Shown in pieces: positions 9,171 to 18,077 of a stretch of DNA of 64,000 bases. The DNA lies in contig NZ_CP139300.1 in assembly GCF_034093315.1 (NCBI RefSeq), forward strand, positions 806,001 to 870,000. The letters run 5' to 3'. This stretch comes from Prochlorococcus sp. MIT 1314 (lineage in GTDB: Bacteria > Cyanobacteriota > Cyanobacteriia > PCC-6307 > Cyanobiaceae). Both the position numbers and the translations under genes were made by a program. The notes beneath the pieces were generated by a model. That model was not told the origin of the DNA. It searched no databases and was given only the letters and a program-made list of their open reading frames with translations. How positions within the stretch are numbered: position 1 is the first letter of the stretch; every line of letters begins with the position of its first letter.

Positions 9171-9902
9171 CTATAAAGAAGGCATTGAAAACAAAAGAAA
9201 ATCTAATTCTTTTTCCGTATCTATAGAAATATCTTTAAAATTAATAGCTTCAAAACCCAAGCCATCTCCAGAAGACAGGCTTACTTTTAAATCAGGGTGT
9301 TTGCTTTTTAATAAAAGATCGCCTTCTATTATTTGTATCCAATTATATTTATCAATTGTTAAAGGCAATTTTTTTTCTTTAATAGGATTATATTTACAAC
9401 GCCATAAAGAGATATCTTGATTTACAAAGAGTTTATTATTTTGAACATTTTTGTAATCAACAATAAGATTGTCCCCTAACTTTTCCTTTAATGAAATTTG
9501 GTCATAGCGAGGTTTGATATTTTCATTTTTAGGGAATATCCAGATCTGGAACAACTTGCAGGTCTCATTCTCTTCGTTATTCTCGCTATGCGAGATCCCA
9601 GTACCTGCAGACATAACTTGCACTTCATCTTGGTGAATTTTTCCAAAGTTGTTTAACGAGTCTCTATGAGTTATTGCTCCTTTTGTTACGACGGTAATTA
9701 TTTCCATATTTGAATGAGAATGCGTCTTAAATCCCTCATTAGGAGAAATAATATCTTCGTTTATAACTCTAATATTCCCAAAATTATCCCATTTCGGATC
9801 TTTATGCTCTGCGAAAGAAAAAGAATGCATTGAATTAAGCCATTCTCTACTTGATCTAAATCTTTCTTGAGATTTCCTTATTTTAATTATTTTCAAAGAC
9901 AT
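9171..9902 (-). CDS. Pirin family protein
   Basis: 243 residues, the usual size for short bacterial pirins (YhhW type). The metal-site pattern is visible: GFKTHSHSNMEIITVV, followed by HQDEVQVMSAGTGISHSENN, giving the His/His/His/Glu set of the N-terminal cupin barrel. The second barrel is degenerate, as in YhhW. Some bacterial pirins have quercetinase activity and others act as redox-sensing partners; the sequence does not say which applies here. Convergent with the gene at 8848. Confidence 0.9.
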   Translation of the reverse strand: MSLKIIKIRKSQERFRSSREWLNSMHSFSFAEHKDPKWDNFGNIRVINEDIISPNEGFKTHSHSNMEIITVVTKGAITHRDSLNNFGKIHQDEVQVMSAGTGISHSENNEENETCKLFQIWIFPKNENIKPRYDQISLKEKLGDNLIVDYKNVQNNKLFVNQDISLWRCKYNPIKEKKLPLTIDKYNWIQIIEGDLLLKSKHPDLKVSLSSGDGLGFEAINFKDISIDTEKELDFLLFSMPSL

Positions 9903-9975
9903 AAATTCTTAGAAATAAATATTTTATTTTTAATGAATATGTTTGAAAATTATAAATAAGGAAGATTAATTTTAA

Positions 9976-10104
9976 TTATTTATTAATTTTACTTTGTGCT
10001 TTATTTGCTTTATTAATTATTTTTTTTGCCTCTTCTCTTGTAGAACATTTTTCTGCCTCAACATTTAAGTTTTTTAGTTTATTTAATTGCTTTGAAACTT
10101 TCAT
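9976..10104 (-). CDS. Small lysine-rich protein (42 aa)
   Basis: An ATG-to-TAA ORF of 42 codons with a helical, heptad-like sequence (MKVSKQLNKLKNLNVEAEKC...EEAKKIINKANKA) and one Cys. It lies between the pirin and DUF1643 genes on the same strand. The composition is typical of the small Lys-rich proteins elsewhere in this window. Unknown function. Confidence 0.5.
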   Translation of the reverse strand: MKVSKQLNKLKNLNVEAEKCSTREEAKKIINKANKAQSKINK

Positions 10105-10187
10105 ATAAATTTAAATTACCAAATAGAAGTTAACACATATTTAATGAAATAGCTAAAAATAATGCCTCTTGTCTTTCAGCCTTATTC

Positions 10188-10724
10188 CTAAAAATAAGAT
10201 TGGAGTATGGAATTATCGGAGCAATATAGAGGGTGAATTGGATTATCTTTGATTGTTTTCTTAATTAAGAGCGGTCCGAGAGGATTATCAAAATTATTTT
10301 TCCTAATTGAACTATATTGCATTATTTTTTTTGATATTTTTTTATTTCTATTTAGAAATTCCCCTTTATTGCCCCAACCTAACCATAAATCACAGTTTTT
10401 ATTTTCAGACCAGTGTTTTAAGTTTTTATAAATATGATGATTATTTAGATAACCAACAGGGTTTTTGTGATTAAAAAGTTTTTCTGGATTGCTTGAAACA
10501 AGAGCAAATAGATTGATTAATTTTACTTTGCCATAATTATTGTTTTTCGAAATCTTGATTATCTTTTTTGTTGTATTATCCAAGAAAACTGCATCTGATA
10601 GTGAAGGATTTAAACCAATAAAAATAATTTCTTTTGTAGATTTATAAATCTTAAAACTTAGACTCCATCTATATTGTTTGTTCTCGCTTATTAAACAATT
10701 TCTTTCTAGAAATAAATTTTTCAA
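10188..10724 (-). CDS. DUF1643 domain protein
   Basis: 178 residues. It starts with RNCLISENKQYRWSLSF and contains IFIGLNPSLSDAVFLDNTTKKI, VKLINLFALVSSNP and LWLGWGNKG, the hallmark order of DUF1643 proteins. The family is soluble and of unknown function, often found near phage or accessory genes. The start overlaps the end of the DUF2214 gene by 4 bases (ATGA type), so the two form an operon. Confidence 0.85.
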   Translation of the reverse strand: MKNLFLERNCLISENKQYRWSLSFKIYKSTKEIIFIGLNPSLSDAVFLDNTTKKIIKISKNNNYGKVKLINLFALVSSNPEKLFNHKNPVGYLNNHHIYKNLKHWSENKNCDLWLGWGNKGEFLNRNKKISKKIMQYSSIRKNNFDNPLGPLLIKKTIKDNPIHPLYCSDNSILQSYF

Positions 10725-11206
10725 CCTAAACCTACACCTCTAGCCATAAGAGTTGCAAACAAAGGTATTGTTGCAAAGCCTACTAATTCGGTGGTAATGA
10801 TAAATTTAAACCTCTTAACAAGGTTCTCAGAAATTTCAGGTAATTTATTCTTACTTAATGGAATTGCCCATAAGATATAGGTTGTTGTTGGGTATAAAGA
10901 AAGTAATCCAACCAAAATGTAAAGAGAAACCTTTATCCAAAACACAGGATTACCTGTATAGAAATCACCGCCTTGACCAAAATACTTAACACGCAATATA
11001 CCAGTAACTAAAATTGCAACTCCTGCCAAGCCATAAACAACATCTGCAATTATCATTGAGATCGTCTCATTTCTGTTTAGATCTACTTTTAGAGTCAATC
11101 TTTCAAATAAAAGAGAACCGAAACACAAAATAATTCCTAAATAATGAACATATGCCACCAATGCACTTTTAGCGATTTCGCCTGTTAATAAAGTTCCTAA
11201 TAACAT
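10721..11206 (-). CDS. DUF2214 family integral membrane protein
   Basis: 161 residues with four predicted transmembrane helices. The opening LGTLLTGEIAKSALVAYVHYLGIILCFGSLLFERLTLK and the central ADVVYGLAGVAILVTGILRVKYFGQG are typical of DUF2214 proteins in cyanobacteria. Unknown function. First gene of a two-gene operon with the DUF1643 gene (4-base overlap). Confidence 0.85.
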   Translation of the reverse strand: MLLGTLLTGEIAKSALVAYVHYLGIILCFGSLLFERLTLKVDLNRNETISMIIADVVYGLAGVAILVTGILRVKYFGQGGDFYTGNPVFWIKVSLYILVGLLSLYPTTTYILWAIPLSKNKLPEISENLVKRFKFIITTELVGFATIPLFATLMARGVGLG

Positions 11207-11293
11207 TTTCTAGTCAAAATTTATACAATACTAACCACCAAATAAAGAATTTGTTTAGAAATAGATTAACAACTAAAAAACACTTTATTGAAT

Positions 11294-12043
11294 CTAAGAG
11301 CCTAAATACCTTTTTTGCCCATCTTCAAAAAAATCCTTTTTATTCCAAACTTCAATAACATCTGGGAAATGTTTTTCCATGCAGTTATCACAGACTCCAT
11401 GGCTAAACCTTATATCACTAATGTTCGAAAGATATTTTTCCAAATGCATCCAATCGCCATCTTTATTTTTTACTTCTCTGCAATATGAACAAACAGATAA
11501 AATACCTTCTTGTTTATGCAAATGAGACAATGCATCTAACAAATTTAATGACTTTTTTCTAAGCTCTAGAAATGAGACAATTTGTTTAGATAATAATTCC
11601 ATAATATTAAATTGCTGCATAGTAAGATTTCCTGGCTTTCTGTCAATTACACAAAGAGTTCCAAGCTTATTACCATCACTAGTTCTAAGAGGAAAACCTG
11701 CATAAAATCGAATTTTTGGGTCTCCTGTTACTAATGGATTATTAATAAATCTTTCATCTTGGTAAGCATCATGAATAATTAAGGGACTATTTTCTTTTAT
11801 TGCATGGGTACAAAAAGACCAATCTCTTCTAGTTTCTGATATTTGAAGTCCTAATTTAGATTTAAACCATTGTTTATCTTTGTCTACTAAAGTCATTAAA
11901 GAAATAGGCACATTACATGTCGCAGCGGCAATTCTTGTAATATCGTCATAACATGATTCAGGCTTAGTTCCCAAAATCCTGTATTCGGCTAAAGCTTTTA
12001 ACCTTCTTTCTTCTTCTTCTTTTTTTGATAAAATATTCGGCAT
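11294..12043 (-). CDS. GAF-domain protein with a C-terminal Cys-rich tail
   Basis: 249 residues. Residues about 25-165 form a GAF domain (ITRIAAATCNVPISLMTLVDKD..WFKS..G; FYAGFPLRTSDGNKLGTLCVID). After a helix comes a tail of about 60 residues with two Cys pairs (VCSYCREVK and HGVCDNCMEKHFP), which could bind a metal. No kinase, cyclase or HTH domain is attached, so it is a stand-alone sensor, possibly a redox or ligand sensor working with a partner protein. Similar GAF-plus-tail proteins occur in other cyanobacteria. Confidence 0.85.
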   Translation of the reverse strand: MPNILSKKEEEERRLKALAEYRILGTKPESCYDDITRIAAATCNVPISLMTLVDKDKQWFKSKLGLQISETRRDWSFCTHAIKENSPLIIHDAYQDERFINNPLVTGDPKIRFYAGFPLRTSDGNKLGTLCVIDRKPGNLTMQQFNIMELLSKQIVSFLELRKKSLNLLDALSHLHKQEGILSVCSYCREVKNKDGDWMHLEKYLSNISDIRFSHGVCDNCMEKHFPDVIEVWNKKDFFEDGQKRYLGS

Positions 12044-12128
12044 TGATCTTCATCAACATTTAAACTTTAAAATTAAAGTTTCTTTAAAAAACTTTTTGAA
12101 AATAATCCTTAATAAAAAAAAGATAAAC

Positions 12129-13391
12129 TTATTGATTTGTTACTTTAAGATTTATCTTTGATACTGCCATTCCAGCTATCCATCCACTTGTCCAACAATG
12201 TTGAAAATTAAATCCACCTGTGATCCCATCAACATCTAAGACTTCTCCAGAGAAAAATAATCCTGGGCAAATTAAACTTTCCATACTTTTAAAACAAACT
12301 TCATTAATTTTCACGCCTCCAGATGTAACAAATTCCTCTCCAAATGGTCCTTTCCCAGAAATCATGTAGTTATCTTTCAAAAGAGTATTTATCATTTTAT
12401 CTCTTTCATCAGAAAGTAATTCAGCCCACTTCTTCTCTTTATCAATACCTATCTTATTTAGTAAAAAAATCCATAATCTTTTTGTTAATGATGGAATAGG
12501 TCTACTATTCATTACATTTACTTTACCTTTATTTAATCTTAAATAATTAATTTTTTCTTTTAACTCTGCATAACTTAGAACTGACCATTTGATTATTAGA
12601 TTAAATCTATATTTTTGGTTAAAAAGTTCCCTTGCTGCAATTGATGAAAGTTTTAACACAACTGGGCCACTAAAACCCCAATGAGTGATTAATAAGTCTC
12701 CTCTATTTTGAAAGGTTTTATTGTTTAATTTGATTTCTATATCTATGTCCTTTATCGATACACCACTACATTCATTCAAATTTTCTTCTTTTGTAGAAAA
12801 AGTAAACAGTGATGGGACAGGTTTAACAATACTATGTCCAAGATTTTGAGCCAATTTATATCCGCTAGGGTGACCACCAGTAGAAATAATAATATTTTTT
12901 GCAATTATATTTTCTTTTTTAAGACTAAAGATATTAAATAGATTATCTGGAGTTTTTACAATTTCCTTTACAAAAAATTTTTTTAATATCTCTACGTTTT
13001 TTAATATTGCACTTTTTCTCAAGCAATTAATAACATCTAAAGAAGAATTAGACTTTGGGAATACTCTTTTATCTTCTTCAATTTTTAATTTTAACCCCCT
13101 TTTTTCAAACCAATCAAATACATCTCCAGCGGCAAATCGATTAAATGACTCCAAAAGCTGAATACCACCTCGAGGATAATTCTCAACTAGTTCATTTGGT
13201 ATCCATGTTGCATTAGTAACATTACATCTTCCTCCTCCACTAATCCTAACTTTCTCCATAAGTTTTGAAGTGCCTTCAAGGATTATTATTCTTTTAACTC
13301 CATTTTCTGCAGCAGTTATTGCTGTCATAAAACCCGCGGGACCACCTCCTACAACAACCAAATCAAAAGGTTCCAAAAAATTATCATTCAA
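12129..13391 (-). CDS. HI0933-like FAD-dependent oxidoreductase (YhiN/BaiN family)
   Basis: 420 residues, the usual family length. The N-terminal FAD-binding Rossmann motif is DLVVVGGGPAGFMTAITAAE. SGGGRCNVTNA follows, then the ATGG-like IISTGGHPSGY, and the C-terminal GGVKINEVCFKSMESLICPGLFFSGEVLDVDGITGGFNFQHCWTSG typical of HI0933 proteins. It is a cytoplasmic flavoprotein whose physiological substrate is generally unknown. Probably transcribed alone. Confidence 0.92.
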   Translation of the reverse strand: MNDNFLEPFDLVVVGGGPAGFMTAITAAENGVKRIIILEGTSKLMEKVRISGGGRCNVTNATWIPNELVENYPRGGIQLLESFNRFAAGDVFDWFEKRGLKLKIEEDKRVFPKSNSSLDVINCLRKSAILKNVEILKKFFVKEIVKTPDNLFNIFSLKKENIIAKNIIISTGGHPSGYKLAQNLGHSIVKPVPSLFTFSTKEENLNECSGVSIKDIDIEIKLNNKTFQNRGDLLITHWGFSGPVVLKLSSIAARELFNQKYRFNLIIKWSVLSYAELKEKINYLRLNKGKVNVMNSRPIPSLTKRLWIFLLNKIGIDKEKKWAELLSDERDKMINTLLKDNYMISGKGPFGEEFVTSGGVKINEVCFKSMESLICPGLFFSGEVLDVDGITGGFNFQHCWTSGWIAGMAVSKINLKVTNQ

Positions 13392-13564
13392 TATGCTTCA
13401 ATCTGATAATAGCAAGGAGATCCCAAGAAAAATTATTCCAAAAGAACTATAAAAAAATATATAAAAAACCCGTGATAATACATAATTAGTAGATGCAGTT
13501 TATTAATATTTTTAATTTTTAAAAAATCAACACAGTCGTTATTTTTATGCACTAACTTAATTGA

Positions 13565-13801
13565 ATGAGTCTAATATTTTCCTACGTTAAATATTCTGAG
13601 GCCAGCTTTCCTATGACTAGCCAGTATACAGCTCTTCTTTTAATAACATCTGTTATTTGGGTTCTACTTTGGTTTGGATATAGACGAAACAAAATAAATG
13701 ATGAGGTCAAGAAAAAAGAAAAAGATGAAAGAATTAATGCAAAAGTTCAAAGAAGAAAGAAGTTAGAAAGTTTATACCCAAGCAGTAAAAAAACAGTTTA
13801 A
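13565..13801 (+). CDS. Small membrane protein with charged tail
   Basis: 78 residues: a hydrophobic helix at about 18-38 (TALLLITSVIWVLLWFGYRR) followed by a Lys/Glu/Arg-rich tail ending KKLESLYPSSKKTV. The ATG at 13565 is one option; an internal ATG (MTSQYTALL) would give a more typical small single-pass protein. The tail shares the SLYP motif with the gene at 2886. Confidence 0.6.
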   Translation: MSLIFSYVKYSEASFPMTSQYTALLLITSVIWVLLWFGYRRNKINDEVKKKEKDERINAKVQRRKKLESLYPSSKKTV

Positions 13802-13827
13802 AGTTAAAATATTATCCTCTAGTAAAT

Positions 13828-13926
13828 ATGAAAACAAATATTTTCAAATCACTAATACAGTACTTACCAGGTATCTTGATTCTTATTTATGTATTTTTTT
13901 TAGTATTTACTCAACTTATAAAATAA
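13828..13926 (+). CDS. 32-residue single-pass membrane peptide
   Basis: ATG-to-TAA ORF: a short polar start (MKTNIFKS) and one long hydrophobic helix (YLPGILILIYVFFLVF). It lies between two + strand genes, 26 bases after the 78-aa gene. It resembles the many one-helix peptides in this window. No function assigned. Confidence 0.4.
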   Translation: MKTNIFKSLIQYLPGILILIYVFFLVFTQLIK

Positions 13927-13947
13927 AATTTCTAAAAATTATTCGTT

Positions 13948-14820
13948 TTGATTGGAATCCTTTCTGCTTTTGGCGCTGCTACATCTTGGACTTATGCGTG
14001 CTTTATTTGGCGCTCGCAAACTCAAAAATATAAATCAGTAGATATTAATTTAATAAAAAATATAATAGCTTTTTTAGTTTTTATACCTGCCTTTATCGGT
14101 CTTAGTTCTACAACTGAACTAAAATACATATTTATCCTACTAATTAGTGGAATAATAGGTATTGGTTTAGGTGATACTTTCTACCTAAAATCATTAAAAA
14201 CAATTGGCACAAGAAAAACCTTATCTGTAGAAACTCTTTCTCCCTTAATGGCAGCTTTGTCAGGTGAAATTTTTATTAATGAAAATTTAACAACTAAATC
14301 ATGGGTTGGAATACTTATAGTATCGATTTCGCTTTTCATAATTCTCAAAAACGGTAACGATTTTAAAGAAGCAAATTCCCCTTTCGTAGAAAAAATTAAT
14401 TTTAAGATTTTTGCTTTTCCTTTTTTATCAGTTTTATGTGCTGTTCTTGGAGGTCTTTTCTCAAGGATGGTTTTCCTTCAAAGCAATTTATCTCCTTTCC
14501 TCACAACTGAGATAAGATTGTTAGGTGCAATATTTTTTTTGATTACTTTAAAAAGATTTAAGATTAATTTTTTCTTAAAAAACATAGAAAAAAAACAACA
14601 AAAAAGATTTTTGCTTTCAATACTTCTTGGAAGCAATATAGGTATATTGCTCCAACAAATTGTGTTTAAAACCCTACCCATAGGAATAGGATGGGCTTTA
14701 TTAAGTACATCTCCAGTAATTTCTTTACTTTTTGCTAAGAATGAAGAAAGAGAAATTACAAAAAAAATAATATTTTTTACTTGTTTTTTATTTTTTGGCT
14801 TGACATTAATAATTCTTTAA
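13948..14820 (+). CDS. DMT-superfamily (EamA-like) transporter
   Basis: 290 residues beginning at TTG. About ten transmembrane helices are arranged as two EamA-like repeats: GILSAFGAATSWTYACFIW at the start of repeat one and FAFPFLSVLCAVLGGLFSRMVF at the start of repeat two. The LSVETLSPLMAALSGEIFINENLT segment is typical of this superfamily. It is probably a metabolite exporter or permease; the substrate is not predictable. It marks the right edge of the first core block. Confidence 0.85.
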   Translation: MIGILSAFGAATSWTYACFIWRSQTQKYKSVDINLIKNIIAFLVFIPAFIGLSSTTELKYIFILLISGIIGIGLGDTFYLKSLKTIGTRKTLSVETLSPLMAALSGEIFINENLTTKSWVGILIVSISLFIILKNGNDFKEANSPFVEKINFKIFAFPFLSVLCAVLGGLFSRMVFLQSNLSPFLTTEIRLLGAIFFLITLKRFKINFFLKNIEKKQQKRFLLSILLGSNIGILLQQIVFKTLPIGIGWALLSTSPVISLLFAKNEEREITKKIIFFTCFLFFGLTLIIL

Positions 14821-14897
14821 TCTAGGGGGCAATGTAATAAATACTCATGTTAATAGAAATCAGATTAAATAAAATTATTCTATAAAGACTCAGAACA

Positions 14898-15014
14898 ATG
14901 AAAATTTTAAAGAAAAAAAAACTAGGAACTTTTGAGGTTTATATTATTTTTCTAAGCTGCATTTATGCAGGCTTTATGGGTTATAAATCTCTATTAAATG
15001 TTTTATTTACTTGA
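14898..15014 (+). CDS. 38-residue membrane peptide
   Basis: ATG-to-TGA ORF with a Lys-rich start (MKILKKKKLGTF) followed by a single hydrophobic helix containing Cys and Gly. It stands alone in the spacer after the transporter. Probably real, judging by its typical positive-inside small membrane-protein layout. Unknown function. Confidence 0.4.
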   Translation: MKILKKKKLGTFEVYIIFLSCIYAGFMGYKSLLNVLFT

Positions 15015-15020
15015 AATTAA

Positions 15021-15155
15021 TTAATTAATTCTTTCTAATGATTTAATCAACTTACCTCCATCTTGGTCATCATCATCATTTGACGTAAAAAATAAAAAAA
15101 ATATCCCTAGAGAAGCTATAGATAATGAAATTGACAATACAGAAAGCTCATCCAT
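15021..15155 (-). CDS. Asp-rich small membrane protein (DDDD-QDGG type)
   Basis: 44 residues: one hydrophobic helix (SISLSIASLGIFFLFF) followed immediately by TSNDDDDQDGGKLI. The acidic block plus GG is shared with the proteins at 16287 and 43611, which marks a family of one-helix proteins with an Asp-rich juxtamembrane segment. Possibly cation binding or an interaction with a positively charged partner at the membrane; this is inference. Confidence 0.55.
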   Translation of the reverse strand: MDELSVLSISLSIASLGIFFLFFTSNDDDDQDGGKLIKSLERIN

Positions 15156-15274
15156 AAATTAAAAATTTTTTTTATAATAATCGAAAAAAAATGAAAGACG
15201 GTAAACAAATACACATTCTCGAAAATAAAAATTTCTTTTATTTGTAAAATAAAAAAATATGTGCGAACTATTTC

Positions 15275-15550
15275 GTGAAAGTTCTAATTACTTCCCCATG
15301 TAGTGCAAGCGTAATAATCCAGTATGGAATAAAAAGTTGGCCTATTTGGGAATGTGAGCCAAGCAAATTTCAATGGAATTACGATGATAAGGAAATTTGC
15401 TTAATTATTGAAGGCAAAGCGAAAATTAGTACTCAAAACGGTGACGTTTATTTTATAAAAGCTGGAGATCTAGTTAAGTTTCCCGCTGGTCTTTACTGCG
15501 AATGGGAAGTAACGAAAAGCATAAAGAAACATTATCGATTGGGCAGCTAA
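15275..15550 (+). CDS. Small cupin-domain protein (Cupin_3/DUF861-like)
   Basis: 91 residues from a GTG start. A single cupin barrel is visible: WPIWECEPSKFQWNYDDKEICLIIEGKAKIST..GDVYFIKAGDLVKFPAGLYCEW. This is the Cupin_3 pattern found in small plant and cyanobacterial proteins. Metal ligands are sparse and the function is unknown. No close neighbours on the same strand. Confidence 0.8.
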   Translation: MKVLITSPCSASVIIQYGIKSWPIWECEPSKFQWNYDDKEICLIIEGKAKISTQNGDVYFIKAGDLVKFPAGLYCEWEVTKSIKKHYRLGS

Positions 15551-15641
15551 ATGTAAGGAAAAAGATTTTTTCTTTATTTATTTTTAGTCAATGCAGATAA
15601 AATATAGTTAATACATAATTTTCAAAAGGGGGACTAATATT

Positions 15642-15812
15642 ATGCCTTTTACTGATCAAGAATATTTTGAGGTTATCGAAAAAAACGAAATAGTAAAAAA
15701 GGCTTATGAAAATATTAAGCAAATATGCATTGATTTACAAAAACAAACAAATTGTCCCGAAGAAGACCTAAAAGATTTTCTTGAGTTTATTTCTAAACAA
15801 TGGAATAAATAA
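15642..15812 (+). CDS. 56-residue soluble helical protein
   Basis: ATG ORF preceded by a strong AAAGGGGGA Shine-Dalgarno-like sequence 8-9 bases upstream, which is unusual here and supports translation. The sequence is acidic and helical (DQEYFEVIEKNEIVKKAYENI...CPEEDLKDFLEFISKQW), with two Cys. Too short for the usual gene-finder limit. Unknown function. Confidence 0.6.
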   Translation: MPFTDQEYFEVIEKNEIVKKAYENIKQICIDLQKQTNCPEEDLKDFLEFISKQWNK

Positions 15813-15877
15813 TAATTAACAAGACTGTTAAAAATCTAGATTTAAAATCTCAATTTAGGTTTCTGACTGAACAAATT

Positions 15878-16009
15878 CTAATCTAATTTATTTTTTGGTT
15901 TTGTATTGATACTGGAAGTTCCTTTTGCAGCATTTACGAAGAAAAAGAAGCCTACAATTCCTGATATACCAAATATAGCAGCCAAAGGATCAAAAGTGAA
16001 AGAAAACAT
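15878..16009 (-). CDS. 43-residue single-pass membrane protein
   Basis: The ORF begins MFSFTFDPLAAIFGISGIVGFFFFVNAAKG and ends in a Lys/Asn tail. The phrase FDPLAAIFG..G..GF resembles small picocyanobacterial thylakoid proteins, but I cannot name it. ATG start, TAG stop, no clear Shine-Dalgarno. Confidence 0.5.
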   Translation of the reverse strand: MFSFTFDPLAAIFGISGIVGFFFFVNAAKGTSSINTKPKNKLD

Positions 16010-16286
16010 AGAATTTATAAAATCAAGATAATAGTTTTTGAATCAAAATTGTACAATCATTGTTAAGTATAAAACATAACAATTGTGCGATTCATTATGT
16101 CATTATTAGTTTCTCAGTAGGTTCAAGAGATTATTATTCAAATTCATATTGAAGAATAAAAATATCAATCCATACCAAAGATATATTCTTAATACAGAAA
16201 ATTTTTTTTAAGAATATAAATAGACATATTGAATAGCACTACCCAAAGGATCCACAATTGTTGTTTCTTTAGATTAGTATTTACCT

Positions 16287-16469
16287 ATGACAGAATTGTA
16301 CACAGCATCTTCCTCAATCAGTCCTTTTACGGCGATACTATGGTGTTTTTACCCATTAGCTATACTTGTAATCATTGAGTTACTCCTCGGAGGTGGCTTT
16401 GATGATGATAATAATGACGATCAAGACGGAGGAATGCTTATACCTGCTTACTCTAGATCTAACGGTTGA
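16287..16469 (+). CDS. Asp-rich small membrane protein (GG-LIPAY type)
   Basis: 60 residues: one hydrophobic helix (about 15-36), then LLGGGFDDDNNDDQDGG and a C-terminal MLIPAYSRSNG. The acidic block and the (L)I-x-P-A-Y end match the 43611 gene inside the hli cassette (DDDDDDDGGGLISPAYNYV), so they are paralogs. The shared neighbourhood with hli genes hints at a thylakoid or stress role; this is inference. Confidence 0.6.
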   Translation: MTELYTASSSISPFTAILWCFYPLAILVIIELLLGGGFDDDNNDDQDGGMLIPAYSRSNG

Positions 16470-16516
16470 AATTATATTGAATTTTAAATTAAAAGTTTTG
16501 AAAGAATTCCAGTTAT

Positions 16517-16657
16517 TTGACTAATAATATAGATATCACTTTTATTTCTCTAATTACACTTACTATTCTTATTATTTCCTCTCTCTCTTGGCTTTTATTA
16601 AGAACCCTTAAAGAAGGTAGAAAAGCTCTTAAAGATATAAATAAGGATAGATCGTAA
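16517..16657 (+). CDS. 46-residue single-pass membrane protein
   Basis: Begins at TTG. The protein has a Ser/Thr/Ile-rich membrane helix followed by a basic tail (LLRTLKEGRKALKDINKDRS). The start codon is uncertain, since TTG is common here but there is no clear ribosome-binding site. Unknown function. Confidence 0.4.
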   Translation: MTNNIDITFISLITLTILIISSLSWLLLRTLKEGRKALKDINKDRS

Positions 16658-16904
16658 ATATCACATAAACTTTTAAAAATATAGAATTTTCATTAGAATT
16701 TTTAAAATCTTAGATTTATAATTTTTACTAACTAAAAAAATATATTCCTAATATTTAAAAACTTTTCCTTATGAAAGTTTGGGGAAATCATAAAAAAATC
16801 AAATAAATACTAGACTTTATAGGATTGCTAAGTTAAACAATTCCCAATGAAATGAAATCCCTTTTATTATAAAATGCATTCTATTAGTAATTACTTAAAT
16901 AAAT

Positions 16905-17000
16905 ATGCATCTAAATTCTTTACTTTATATTTGTTCTATATCTTTATTCATTTATATAATGGCGCTATTTTGGAGAGACTTGCCAAATCAAAAAAAGTAA
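16905..17000 (+). CDS. 31-residue membrane peptide, WRDLxNQK type
   Basis: One helix followed by IYIMALFWRDLPNQKK. The gene at 44912 (minus strand) ends IYVMACLWRDLINQK after a similar helix, so the two are paralogs located in the two accessory regions. The pairing raises confidence that this very short ORF is a gene. Confidence 0.5.
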   Translation: MHLNSLLYICSISLFIYIMALFWRDLPNQKK

Positions 17001-17080
17001 ATAAATAATAAATATTAATTTTGTTGCTTATCAAAATATATTGAGTTATTAATTTAATATTGGATTTAATTTTTTTATAA

Positions 17081-17245
17081 ATGCTTAAAGAATCTTCAAA
17101 TAACAATAACCAAAATATATTCTCAGAAACTACAAGTATTGCAAAAGAAAAGATGATTTGCAAAGACGGATTTTGTTCATTACCAAATCAAGATGAGATC
17201 CCAAAACAAGATTCAAATGATATGAATTTATTTGATCCTATTTAG
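17081..17245 (+). CDS. 54-residue hydrophilic protein with two Cys
   Basis: An Asn/Lys/Asp-rich, probably disordered protein. A central MICKDGFCSLPNQDE holds two Cys four residues apart (C-x4-C), a possible metal or disulfide site. ATG start, TAG stop. Not recognised. Confidence 0.4.
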   Translation: MLKESSNNNNQNIFSETTSIAKEKMICKDGFCSLPNQDEIPKQDSNDMNLFDPI

Positions 17246-17313
17246 TAAATAAATAACATTTTGATAAATTGAAGATTAAATTGATAATGTTAGATTCTTT
17301 GAATTTTTAATTT

Positions 17314-17637
17314 ATGCTTAATGACTTTTTAAATGCATATAGAGAGTTTTGGATTAAAGCTACAGATTTCAAAGGATTCACATCTCGATAGGACTGGTGG
17401 TTAGTTCAATTAGCGAATTTTATAATTTCTTTCCTAACTATAAAAACGTTTGGTTTCAATGCTTATGGAATAGTTTGTATCATTCCTCAAATAGCTATTG
17501 ATATTAGAAGAATCAGAGATTTTGGGAAAGATTGGAAATGGATCTTTATTAATTTAATACCTATCTTCGGATGTATCTTGTGGTTTATCTGGTTAGGCTT
17601 TGGTAAGACCGGTAATGGGAAAAATAAACTTATATAG
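17314..17637 (+). pseudogene. DUF805 membrane protein with in-frame TAG
   Basis: Reading from ATG 17314, codon 26 (17389-17391) is TAG, falling where DUF805 proteins read F-x-G-R-x-S-R-x-E/D-F/W-W. After the stop the frame stays open for 81 codons, with the family hallmarks IDIRRIRDFGKDWKWIFINLIPIFGCILWF and a C-terminal G.G.NKLI. Either a single nonsense mutation, a sequencing error, or readthrough. The rest looks well preserved, so inactivation would be recent. Confidence 0.75.
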
Positions 17638-17653
17638 TATAGAAATTAACTCT

Positions 17654-17971
17654 TTATTTTCTTCTTTTTTTAAAATCTACAAATCTTATCTTGTTTCTTA
17701 ACTCTATTTGCTTTTCAAGAATTCTAAACACATGCCATTCGCATTCAGTTAATTTAAGAAACTGGTCGAGTGTATCTTTATCTTCTTCATCAAAATCCTC
17801 GAAAACTTGTGAAATAGCAATACTATTATTAGAGATAAAATCCTCCGCAACATCTTCTGGATTTTTACCTGATGCGAAATCCTGAAAAGCTTCAAAAGAA
17901 TTAAGTTCTCTTGTTAACCATTGAAACCATGGTTCATTTTTATTGTATTTTTTATTTATGATTTTATTCAT
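17654..17971 (-). CDS. Small acidic protein, paralog of the 6959 gene
   Basis: 105 residues, strongly acidic in the middle (VFEDFDEEDKDTLDQFLKLTECEWHVFRIL). It aligns with the 88-residue protein at 6959-7225 through W-F-x-W, the P-x-x-V/I-A-E-x-F motif and the L-x-x-F-x-K-L-x-E-x-E-x-H segment. Soluble, helical, unknown function. Convergent with the DUF805 remnant. Confidence 0.65.
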   Translation of the reverse strand: MNKIINKKYNKNEPWFQWLTRELNSFEAFQDFASGKNPEDVAEDFISNNSIAISQVFEDFDEEDKDTLDQFLKLTECEWHVFRILEKQIELRNKIRFVDFKKRRK

Positions 17972-18077
17972 GAAAGAATTTTTACTAATTTAATCATCAT
18001 TAGTTATCCATTCTTTGGCAGCTGTACAATTACTCATTTTTATAAATTTAGTTAAAGATAAGAATTAATTTTTAGGT

